Source of the DNA: DATARH01 sp036008175
GTDB taxonomy: Bacteria; Pseudomonadota; Alphaproteobacteria; ATCC43930; CGMCC-115725
DNA: 64,000 nt
Assembly: GCA_036008175.1 (NCBI GenBank)
Contig: DASYOB010000004.1
Coordinates: 3,736-67,735, forward strand
Reading direction: 5' to 3'
Part shown: in pieces, positions 7,947 through 14,762 of the stretch
Position numbering within the stretch: the first letter of the stretch is position 1
How the letters are laid out: every line of letters begins with the position of its first letter
The notes under the pieces: generated by a model
The model's input: the letters and a program-made list of their open reading frames with translations, nothing else
Databases searched by the model: none
Told to the model about the DNA's origin: nothing
Made by a program: the position numbers and the translations under genes

Positions 7947-8912
7947 ATGATAGATCTCGCCAACCTCGAAGCCGCGACCGATCTCGTCCGTCGGGTGGTG
8001 CCGCCGACCCCGCAATATTGTTGGCCGCTGTTGTCGCGGCGAGTCGGCACCGAGACGTGGGTCAAGCACGAGAACCACAGCCCGATCGGCGCCTTCAAGA
8101 TCCGCGGCGGCCTCGTCTATCTCGACGATCTGCGCCGCAGCCGTCCCGAGATCGCCGGCGTCATCACCGCGACCCGCGGCAATCACGGACAGAGCATTGC
8201 CTACGCCGCCTCGCGGCTGGGACTGAAGGCGACGATCGTCGTGCCGCACGGCAACAGCGTCGAGAAAAACCGCGCGATGGCGGCGTTCGGCGCGACGCTC
8301 GTCGAGGTCGGGCACGATTTCCAGGCCGCGTACGAATACGCGATCGCGGCGGCCGAGCGCGATGGCCTGCACCTCGTCCCGACGTTCCATCCGCTCTTGA
8401 TGCGCGGCGTCGCCACCTACGCCCTCGAGCTGTTCCGCGCGGTCGCTGCTCTCGATACGGTCTACGTGCCGATCGGCCAGGGCAGCGGCATCTGCGGCAT
8501 GATTGCCGCGCGTGAGGCGCTCGGGCTTAAGACCGAGATCGTCGGTGTCGTCGCCGAGAACGCGCCGAGCTATGCCCTGTCGTTCGCCGCCGGTAAGCCG
8601 GTCAGTACCAATTCGGCGGACACGCTCGCCGACGGCCTCGCCTGCCGGGTACCCGATCCCGCTGCATTGGCAATTATCCTGAAGAGCGCGGCGCGGATCG
8701 TCACCGTCTCGGAAGCGGAGATCCGGCAGGCGATGCGCGCGCTGTTCGCCGATACGCACAATGTCGCCGAGGGCGCGGGCGCCGCCGCGCTCGCGGCGGC
8801 GCTCAAGGAACGCGACCGGCGCTCCGGCAAGCGGATCGCGGTCGTCCAATCCGGCGGCAATATCGACCGCGCCCTGTTCGCCGAGGTGCTGGCGGAGAGC
8901 GATGCGGAGTAG
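7947..8912 (+). CDS. PLP-dependent serine/threonine dehydratase-like enzyme (fold type II)
   Basis: Predicted to deaminate a hydroxy-amino acid to a 2-oxo acid plus ammonia. The 321 residues correspond to the catalytic domain only, with no C-terminal ACT regulatory domain, as in catabolic dehydratases. The PLP lysine is Lys51 in PIGAFKIRGG; TRGNHGQSIAYAA and the C-terminal SGGNID are conserved. The phosphate-binding loop reads PIGQGSGICG rather than the common G-G-G-G-L form, so substrate preference may differ (threonine, serine and 3-hydroxyaspartate are candidates). The palindrome ending ten bases upstream may control it. Confidence 0.88.
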   Translation: MIDLANLEAATDLVRRVVPPTPQYCWPLLSRRVGTETWVKHENHSPIGAFKIRGGLVYLDDLRRSRPEIAGVITATRGNHGQSIAYAASRLGLKATIVVPHGNSVEKNRAMAAFGATLVEVGHDFQAAYEYAIAAAERDGLHLVPTFHPLLMRGVATYALELFRAVAALDTVYVPIGQGSGICGMIAAREALGLKTEIVGVVAENAPSYALSFAAGKPVSTNSADTLADGLACRVPDPAALAIILKSAARIVTVSEAEIRQAMRALFADTHNVAEGAGAAALAAALKERDRRSGKRIAVVQSGGNIDRALFAEVLAESDAE

Positions 8913-8923
8913 GCTCGCCGCTC

Positions 8924-9313
8924 TTAATCGCAGCTCTTCTCGAAAGCTTCGAGACCGTCGCCGAGGTATGCCGGCAGGGCGGCATCGCCGATCATGTAGT
9001 CGGGATCTCGGGCGGCGATGCGGCCCTCAGCCTCGCTGACCGCATCATCCCACTCGGAAATGTCGTAATCGCCGCGGCCGAGCCAAATCAGCGCCAGCAG
9101 ATCGGTCTGCTCCTCGACATTGAGGCCGGCGATAAACGCGATCGCCTCGATCCGGCGGACATCCTTGTCGGGATCCCCTTCCATGGTCTCAAGCTTGCTG
9201 TCGTCGCCGGTCGTCGTGTGATCGCCGGCGGTCGACGGCACGATGCCAGCGATCTCGCGCGCCGTCTCAATGAAATCGCAGACCTTTTCCGTGCTGATCC
9301 TGAGTTCCGGCAC
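8924..9313 (-). CDS. DUF3775-family small acidic protein
   Basis: A 129-residue protein from a GTG start at 9313, preceded by GGAGGG on the minus strand; longer upstream readings cover the acyl-CoA dehydrogenase and are not coding. LRISTEKVCDFIETAREI at the N-terminus, the central IAFIAGLNVEEQTDLLALIW and GRGDYDISEWDDAV match the DUF3775 pattern common in alphaproteobacteria. The protein is strongly acidic, has no membrane segment and is probably cytosolic. Its function is unknown. It lies 50 bases downstream of the acyl-CoA dehydrogenase on the same strand and may be co-transcribed. Confidence 0.8.
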   Translation of the reverse strand: MPELRISTEKVCDFIETAREIAGIVPSTAGDHTTTGDDSKLETMEGDPDKDVRRIEAIAFIAGLNVEEQTDLLALIWLGRGDYDISEWDDAVSEAEGRIAARDPDYMIGDAALPAYLGDGLEAFEKSCD

Positions 9314-9363
9314 CGCACCCTCCGTTGTCGAACGGGAAACGGAGAATTGCCGCCCGCGATCCC

Positions 9364-10497
9364 TCAATCCTTTGCGATCTCGCGGGAGATGATCAGGCGC
9401 TGGATATCGCTGGTGCCCTCGTAGATTTGGCAGACGCGGACATCGCGATAGATGCGCTCGACCGGGAAATCGGCGAGATAACCGTAGCCGCCATGGATCT
9501 GGATCGCGTCCGAGCAGACCCGCTCCGCCATCTCCGAGGCAAACAGCTTGGCCATCGCCGCCTCTTTGAGACAAGGCTCGCCGGCATCGCGGCGCGATGC
9601 CGCATCGAGGATCAGGCCGCGGGCAGCGGCGATTTGCGTCGCCATGTCGGCGAGGCGAAACGCCACTGCCTGATGGCTGATGATCTTCTCGCCGAACGTC
9701 TTACGCTCCTTGGCATAGGCGAGCGCCGCCTCGTAGGCGGCTCGCGCCATGCCGACGGATTGCGCAGCGATGCCGATGCGCCCGCCTTCGAGGTTGGCGA
9801 GGGCGATGCGGTAGCCCTCGCCTTCTGCGCCGAGCATCAGATCGGGGGTCAGTTCGAGGTCTTCGAACACGAGCTGCGCGGTATCCGAAGCGCGCTGCCC
9901 GAGCTTCTTTTCGACTCTCGCGACCCGATAGCCCGGCGTGTCGGTTGGCACGATAAAGGCGCTGATCCCCTTGCGCCCGGCCTCGGGCTGGGTGACGGCG
10001 AAAACGATCGCGACCTGGGCGGTCGAGCCCGAGGTGATGAACTGCTTGGTGCCGTTCAGCACCCAGCGGTTGCCGTGGCGCCGCGCCCTGGTCTTCAACG
10101 CGGCGGCGTCGGAGCCGGCGCCCGGCTCGGTCAGGCAGAAGCAGGCGAGCATGTCGCCCTTCGCCATCGGTACCAGAAAACGCCGCTTCTGTTCTTCCGA
10201 GCCATATTGCTGCACCACCGAGCAGCACAGCGAATTCACGCTAAGGATCGTCGATGTGGCGCCGTCGCCGGCGGCGATCTCCTCCAGCGCCAGCGCGTAG
10301 CCGACATGGTCGGCCCCGGCGCCGCCATATTCCGGCGGCACCAGCATGCCCATAAACCCAAGCCGGCCGAGGTCGGCCAGTGTCTCCTTCGGGAACCGCG
10401 CCTCACGGTCCCATTCCGCGGCATGGGGCACGAGCAGGTTCTGCGCGACCTCGCGAGCGGTGTCGCGCAGCATGCGTTGCTCGTCTGTGAGTCTCAT
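9364..10497 (-). CDS. Acyl-CoA dehydrogenase (short/branched-chain type)
   Basis: FAD-dependent α,β-dehydrogenation of acyl-CoA, passing electrons to ETF. The 377 residues are full length: N-terminal helical domain, the β-domain signature CFCLTEPGAGSDAAAL, FITSGSTAQVAIVFA, then the C-terminal helical domain with QIHGGYGYLADFPVER and the catalytic base Glu360 in YEGTSDIQRLI. The Glu position is that of short-chain and medium-chain enzymes rather than of isovaleryl-CoA dehydrogenase. No CoA ligase or hydratase sits beside it, so the pathway is not defined locally. Upstream lies a decayed ABC substrate-binding gene. Confidence 0.93.
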   Translation of the reverse strand: MRLTDEQRMLRDTAREVAQNLLVPHAAEWDREARFPKETLADLGRLGFMGMLVPPEYGGAGADHVGYALALEEIAAGDGATSTILSVNSLCCSVVQQYGSEEQKRRFLVPMAKGDMLACFCLTEPGAGSDAAALKTRARRHGNRWVLNGTKQFITSGSTAQVAIVFAVTQPEAGRKGISAFIVPTDTPGYRVARVEKKLGQRASDTAQLVFEDLELTPDLMLGAEGEGYRIALANLEGGRIGIAAQSVGMARAAYEAALAYAKERKTFGEKIISHQAVAFRLADMATQIAAARGLILDAASRRDAGEPCLKEAAMAKLFASEMAERVCSDAIQIHGGYGYLADFPVERIYRDVRVCQIYEGTSDIQRLIISREIAKD

Positions 10498-10507
10498 GGA
10501 GTGAGCC

Positions 10508-11240
10508 TCATTCGATGACCTCTTCGGCGCGGGCGAGGATCGATTGCGGCACCGCGAGCCCGAGCGCCTTCGCGGTTTTCAGATTGATCACCAAGTCGAA
10601 TTTCGCAGGCTGCTCCACAGGAAGCTCTCCGGCCGTAGCGCCCTTCAGAGAACCGCCAGGCTATGAACGAGCTCCGACTGAATTGGATAGTAACAGATCA
10701 AGCCGCCGGCGATCACTTGCTCGCGGCGCGGGACCTCCAGTGGAATTCGATGTTCAAGGGCGAAATCGATAGTCGCTTGAACGAAAGGGCGCTCCTGGCC
10801 GGAAAGCCACAGCAATCCCTGCGCCCTCCAGTCGAGAAGCTGTTGGAGTGCCACGGTCAAATGCTCCTGGGTCGGCACTGGAAAAAAACGGAGATCGACG
10901 CCAGCACGAGTGGCACGTTCGGTCTCGCGGCGCTGCGGTTCTGTGAGAGGATCATCGGCGTCGAACAAAACCGCAATCCGCCTCAGGTCGAGGCTCATTT
11001 CCTTTAGCAATTCGACGCGCTTCGCGGCGAGATCGCTGATGAAATTGGATACGCCGGTAACGTTTCCACCGGGGTGGGCGAGGTTGCTGACGAAGCCGGT
11101 TCCTAAAGGATCGCCGGTGAAGATCGCGATCGGGATTGTCTTGGTCGCCCCGATCGCCGCGCCCGCCGCAGGGGTGTTCAGCGCCACGATAATGTCGGGC
11201 TTCATCCGTACAAGTTCGGCCGCGATCTCAGGCAGCCGCG
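10508..11240 (-). pseudogene. Remnant of an ABC transporter substrate-binding protein (ABC_sub_bind family)
   Basis: The minus strand encodes RLPEIAAELVRMKPDIIVAL, AGAAIGATKTIPIAIFTGDP and HPGGNVTGVSN, clear family sequence from mid-protein onward. The first third, including the signal peptide, is gone: homology stops abruptly near 11,240. The frame then ends at 10,645 after SELVHSLAVL, while the true C-terminus (LPVEQPAKFDLVINLKTAKA, ending EEVIE) continues in another frame to the stop at 10,508. A 5' truncation plus a frameshift/deletion therefore make it non-functional. About 240 of some 330 residues survive. Confidence 0.8.
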
Positions 11241-11241
11241 C

Positions 11242-11406
11242 CAGATGTGCGACCGTCCGGACGAGGCGAAAGAGGCGCTCGACCAGGCCGTTGCGATCGG
11301 GGCGGGGACGTTCGACATGTACGTCCGCCGGCGCGTGCCGTGGCACCGCCCGGAAGACTACGAGCACATGCTCGACGGCCTGCGCAAGGCCGGCTGGCAG
11401 GAATAG
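11242..11406 (+). pseudogene. C-terminal remnant of an adenylate-cyclase/TPR-type protein
   Basis: In frame on the plus strand this segment reads DEAKEALDQAVAIGAGTFDM followed by YVRRRVPWHRPEDYEHMLDG and LRKAGWQE, ending at TAG 11404–11406. From memory this is the typical tail of long proteins with an adenylate/guanylate cyclase domain followed by TPR repeats, common in soil alphaproteobacteria. Nothing upstream continues it: at about 11,240 the sequence switches to the antisense ABC remnant. It is therefore a broken gene end and not an independent gene. Confidence 0.6.
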
Positions 11407-11449
11407 GGGGCATCCGGTACTGTCACGGCAAAGATCATCGATCGCGACG

Positions 11450-11636
11450 CTACACGTGGGCGGCTGGGCCGACGACACCGATGCGAACCGCCGACAGGGC
11501 GTGGACTTGGCGCGCCACACGCTTCGCGTCGCCCCTAGTCGTGCCGACCGCTGACCATTGGCGCGACCCGCAACAATGTGAGCTGTACCTGTCGGGCCTG
11601 CGCCTTGCGGCGGGCGGCGACGAAGTCGGAGGCTGA
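11450..11636 (+). pseudogene. Second, frameshifted TPR/cyclase-like remnant
   Basis: WADDTDANRRQGVDLARHTL (frame ending at TGA 11552–11554) looks like a TPR segment of adenylate-cyclase-type proteins. Immediately after, in a different frame, DHWRDPQQCELYLSGLRLAA (ending at TGA 11634–11636) looks like the C-terminus of such a protein. A frame change is needed to join them, so this is decayed sequence. Its stop codon directly touches the next ATG. Family assignment rests on remembered resemblance only. Confidence 0.4.
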
Positions 11637-12887
11637 ATGCAACCAATCGAACTCAATGGCCGCATTTACTGCCGGCCGCGGCGGCCGACCGTTGTCATCT
11701 GCGCCGATGGCTGCGACCCCACCTATATCGAGGCGGGACTGGAAGCCGGGGTGTTGCCGACAATCGCGCGCTGGCGCGAGGCCGGATTCTATGCCGTCGG
11801 CGACGCGGCGATGCCGACCTTCACCAACCCGAACAATCTGTCGATCGTCACGGGCGCGCCGCCTTCAGTGCACGGCATCTCCGGCAATTTCGCGCTCGAC
11901 CGCGATAGCGGCGCCGAGGTGATGATGACCGACCCGGACATGGTGCGCGGCGACACGGTGCTCGCATTGATGTCGCAGACCGGCGTGTCGGTCGCGGCGA
12001 TCACGGCCAAGGACAAACTGCGCCGGATGCTCGGCCGCGGCGTCGCGATCGGCGCGCGCGGCATCTGCCTCTCCTCCGAGCGGGCGGATGAATGCACTGA
12101 GGAAGAGCACGGCATAGCCGACGTCGAGGCGCTGGTCGGACGCGCGAAGCCGGATATGTATTCAGCCGATTTGTCGCTTTTCGTGCTCGACGCCGGCATC
12201 CGCCTCATCGAGCAGCGCCGAGCGGAGCTGCTGTATCTGTCGCTGTCCGACTATGTGCAGCACGGGCACGCACCGGACGAGCCGGAGGCGCTCGAATTTC
12301 ACCAAGCGCTCGACCAGCGGCTGGCGCGGCTTGCCGCGCTCGGCAGCGTCGTCGCGGTGACCGCGGATCACGGTATGAACGACAAGGCCCTCGCCGACGG
12401 ACGCCCGCATGTGCTGTTCCTCGAAGACATCCTCAACGCCGAATTCGGCGCCGGCTCGGTGCGGGTCATCTGCCCGATCACCGACCCGTTCGTGCGACAT
12501 CACGGCGCGCTCGGCTCGTTCGTCCGGGTCTACCGCAAAAAGGGTGTGACCCTGGCGACCCTGGCGCAGGCGGTGCAGCTGCTGCCGGGGGTCGATACGG
12601 TCCTGACCCGCGAGGAAGCCTCAAGGCTATGGGAGCTGCCCTATGACCGCGAGGCCGATCTGGTGGTGACCGGCGATCGCAACACGGTCATCGGCGCGAG
12701 CGCGGCGGAGCACGATCTGTCGGCGCTGGCGGGTCACCGGCTGCGCTCGCATGGCGGGGTGGGCGAGCAGCGCGTGCCATTCCTGCTGTCGGAGCCGGTC
12801 ATTTCGGAGTACCGGGAGCTCGCCGAATCGCGTGCATTGCGCAATTTCGATATCTTCGACTTCGCACTGAACGGGATCGTACCTTAG
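11637..12887 (+). CDS. phnA: Phosphonoacetate hydrolase-like metalloenzyme (alkaline phosphatase superfamily)
   Basis: Predicted to cleave phosphonoacetate to acetate and phosphate with two zinc ions. The 416 residues fit PhnA enzymes (about 410). Asp24 in ICADGCDPTYI, the Thr nucleophile in FTNPNNLSIVTG (about residue 63), Asp/His in LSDYVQHGHAPDEP, Asp-His in TADHGMN and the late His in RSHGGVGEQRVPF form the bimetal site, and KDKLRRMLG and ICLSSERADE are PhnA-like. GGAGG (11628–11632) is a good ribosome site. The usual aminoethylphosphonate genes (phnW, phnY) are not nearby. The stop codon lies inside the following hairpin repeat. A related phosphonate or phosphate-ester substrate is possible. 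Confidence 0.8.
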   Translation: MQPIELNGRIYCRPRRPTVVICADGCDPTYIEAGLEAGVLPTIARWREAGFYAVGDAAMPTFTNPNNLSIVTGAPPSVHGISGNFALDRDSGAEVMMTDPDMVRGDTVLALMSQTGVSVAAITAKDKLRRMLGRGVAIGARGICLSSERADECTEEEHGIADVEALVGRAKPDMYSADLSLFVLDAGIRLIEQRRAELLYLSLSDYVQHGHAPDEPEALEFHQALDQRLARLAALGSVVAVTADHGMNDKALADGRPHVLFLEDILNAEFGAGSVRVICPITDPFVRHHGALGSFVRVYRKKGVTLATLAQAVQLLPGVDTVLTREEASRLWELPYDREADLVVTGDRNTVIGASAAEHDLSALAGHRLRSHGGVGEQRVPFLLSEPVISEYRELAESRALRNFDIFDFALNGIVP

Positions 12888-12958
12888 TGCGGTGGATTTG
12901 AAGTTCCCATCATTTCGATGGCGGCCGCGCTTGGGAACTTCAAATCCAAACCACACTA
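12885..12958. repeat. Long hairpin repeat 1 (TAGTG…CACTA palindrome)
   Basis: Left arm 12885–12909 (core GGATTTGAAGTTCCCA) pairs with right arm 12932–12958 (core TGGGAACTTCAAATCC); after a two-base offset near the outer end the match continues through TAGTG/CACTA. The loop is 22 bases. The outer TAG is also the stop codon of the phnA-like gene, so the element was inserted at, or evolved from, the gene end. It could terminate transcription. The same outer TAGTGTG/CACACTA motif recurs in the next element. Confidence 0.85.
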
Positions 12959-12976
12959 GCTTTGAATGTGTTGCTA

Positions 12977-13045
12977 GTGTGCTTTCGAACCCGAAATTCG
13001 ATACAAGCCGGCCCCGAGACACCGCGAATTTCGGGTTCGGCACAC
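12977..13045. repeat. Long hairpin repeat 2 (GTGTG…CACAC palindrome)
   Basis: Left arm 12977–13000 (core CGAACCCGAAATTCG) pairs with right arm 13025–13045 (core CGAATTTCGGGTTCG), with outer GTGTGC/GCACAC pairing and three unpaired bases in the left arm. The loop is 24 bases. Its architecture matches repeat 1 (about 70 bases, 20-odd-base arms, loop of similar size, TAGTGTG-like end) although the arm sequence differs. It ends 13 bases before the next start codon, so a hairpin here would lie in that gene's leader. Confidence 0.85.
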
Positions 13046-13058
13046 TGGGAACCATGAC

Positions 13059-14336
13059 ATGAGCGAACAGCGCACGGTCATCGTCATCTGCGACAGCCTG
13101 CGGGCCGATCTGATCAGCCCGAGCGACACGCCGTTCCTGAGCGAATTGTCGGAACGCGCGGCGGCTTTTACGGCGCATCGCAGCGTGTTTCCGTCGACAA
13201 CGAGGGCGAGCGCCGCCTCGATCGCGACCGGCTGCCGACCGGCGCGCCACGGGCTCCTCGGCAACACGATGGCGCTCGACGAGGGCGAGGGCCTCGTTTG
13301 TCGCTCGGCCGGCGCCCCGGACTTTCGCGACAGGATGCGGCGTGCCACCGGCCGGACCTTGCGGGTGCCGACCCTGGCCGAACGGCTGCGCTGGCACGGC
13401 GAGACCTCGATCAGCGTCGCCAATGTGTCGCCTGGCGCCGCCTATTTCCAAGACCCGGACGGCCATGGCTGGGTCTATCACGCGGCCGGCAGCTATGGGC
13501 CGGGTTGCCGCGCGGTTGACGATCCGGCGAGCGCCAAGCTCAAGAAAGGCATCGCCGGCGACCGCGCGATGACCGAGCGGTTCTGCTCCGAGATCCTGGA
13601 AGAGCGCGCGCCGTCGCTGGCAATCCTGTGGCTCTCCGAGCCTGATTATACCGGCCACCATTCGCCGCTCGGGTCGCCCGAGCATCGCACCGCGATCGCC
13701 GGCGCCGACGCGTTGGTAAAGCACGTATTCGAGACGGTGCGCCGGCTCGACCCGTCGAGTGAGAACATCCTGTTCGTGACCGGCTCCGATCACGGGATGG
13801 AGACGGTGGCGCACGGCGTCGACCTGAACGAGTTGTTGATCGCCGCCGGACTGAAGCAGGGGCCAGAATCGCGCGAATTGGTGGTGGCCCCGAACGGCAC
13901 CGCGGCGACACTCTATTTCGCCGAGCCCGACGGCGATCTGGTGCCGCGGGTCGGGCGCTTTCTCGCCGCGGAAAACTGGGTCGGCGAGCTGTTCGTCGGC
14001 GATCGGCTTGCCGCCGCCGGGCTGCCGACCGACACGCCGATGCGGATCGCGCTGTCGCTGGCCGGCGAGGACAAGCTCAATCCCCATGGCGTCGCCGGCT
14101 ACGCCCCGATCGTGCTCGACCCCTCCGACAGCGAAAGCAAGATCGGCTTTGGCCAGCATGGCGGCCTTGGCCCCAACGAGCAGCACCCATTCCTGATGAT
14201 CGAGGGCGGCGGGTTCATCCCCGGCCGCCACAGCGAGCCGAGCTCGCTGATCGACATCGCGCCGACCGTGCTGCGGCATTTGCACATGGATCACGACGAT
14301 ATGGACGGGCGCGCCTTGCCGCGCAGCGCGGACTGA
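13059..14336 (+). CDS. Alkaline phosphatase superfamily hydrolase (type I phosphodiesterase/pyrophosphatase-like)
   Basis: A 425-residue enzyme with the bimetal site of nucleotide pyrophosphatase/phosphodiesterases: Asp12 in VICDSLRAD, the Thr nucleophile (about 48) in FPSTTRASAASIATG, Asp and His in WLSEPDYTGHHSPLGS, Asp-His in TGSDHGMETVAHG, and a late His in GFGQHGGLGPNEQHPF. There is no signal peptide, so it is probably cytosolic. It is the second superfamily member in tandem after the phnA-like gene and may act on a related organophosphorus or phosphonate compound. Substrate unknown. The start follows hairpin repeat 2, with only a weak ribosome site (CTGGGAAC). Confidence 0.85.
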   Translation: MSEQRTVIVICDSLRADLISPSDTPFLSELSERAAAFTAHRSVFPSTTRASAASIATGCRPARHGLLGNTMALDEGEGLVCRSAGAPDFRDRMRRATGRTLRVPTLAERLRWHGETSISVANVSPGAAYFQDPDGHGWVYHAAGSYGPGCRAVDDPASAKLKKGIAGDRAMTERFCSEILEERAPSLAILWLSEPDYTGHHSPLGSPEHRTAIAGADALVKHVFETVRRLDPSSENILFVTGSDHGMETVAHGVDLNELLIAAGLKQGPESRELVVAPNGTAATLYFAEPDGDLVPRVGRFLAAENWVGELFVGDRLAAAGLPTDTPMRIALSLAGEDKLNPHGVAGYAPIVLDPSDSESKIGFGQHGGLGPNEQHPFLMIEGGGFIPGRHSEPSSLIDIAPTVLRHLHMDHDDMDGRALPRSAD

Positions 14337-14414
14337 GCCCCGCCCCTCTACAAATTATTCACTGCCGGGCTTCTGCGATGAACCAAACGCCTGGCCAACC
14401 GTTATCGTCGATCA

Positions 14415-14431
14415 ATATCGACATACGATAT
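14415..14431. promoter_or_regulatory. Probable PadR operator (ATATCG-N5-CGATAT)
   Basis: A perfect inverted repeat, ATATCG ACATA CGATAT, lies 19 bases before the padR-like ATG. PadR-family regulators commonly bind ATAT/CGAT-rich dyads and repress their own operons. Its place over the likely -10 region fits autorepression of the PadR–multicopper oxidase–ChrA operon. Confidence 0.6.
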
Positions 14432-14450
14432 CTCTGCTTGTCGCTGTCGA

Positions 14451-14762
14451 ATGGATGATCGGTTCCTCTATGCCGGACTGATCCGGCTGCACGTTCTCCA
14501 CCATGCGGTGCAGGAGCCGGTTTATGGACTGGCGATGATCGAGGAACTGGCGCGACACGGCTACAAGCTGAGCGCCGGAACGCTCTACCCGATCCTGCAC
14601 GGGCTTGAGGAACGCGGCTATCTGACATCGACCGAACAGCGGTCGGGAAGTGCAATGCGACGCATCTACCGCGCAACCCTATCTGGCAGGGAAGCGCTCG
14701 CCGTCGCGAAGCTCAAGGTACGCGAACTTTTTGGTGAGCTGTTTGAGGACGACGCGGAATGA
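14451..14762 (+). CDS. PadR-family transcriptional regulator
   Basis: A 103-residue DNA-binding protein with a winged-helix domain: VYGLAMIEELARHGYKLSAG, then TLYPILHGLEERGYLTS, the PadR signature of recognition helix and wing. The C-terminus (LSGREALAVAKLKVREL) is the short dimerisation helix of the small PadR subfamily. It overlaps the next gene by four bases (ATGA), so it is co-translated with the multicopper oxidase. It probably represses this operon through the dyad at 14415–14431 until an effector, perhaps a phenolic, metal or redox signal, is bound; the effector is unknown. Confidence 0.92.
   Translation: MDDRFLYAGLIRLHVLHHAVQEPVYGLAMIEELARHGYKLSAGTLYPILHGLEERGYLTSTEQRSGSAMRRIYRATLSGREALAVAKLKVRELFGELFEDDAE

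Noticed and set aside
7803..8849. A 348-codon minus-strand frame opposite the dehydratase
   Set aside because: The plus-strand frame carries clear PLP-enzyme motifs; the antisense reading has none.
12977..13045. A tRNA gene suggested by TTCGAACCC
   Set aside because: The motif is part of a long palindrome; no acceptor or anticodon stem can be formed around it.
12627..14294. A 555-codon minus-strand frame across the two phosphatase-superfamily genes
   Set aside because: It is antisense to two genes with intact catalytic motifs and crosses the hairpin repeats; composition is that of a mirror frame.
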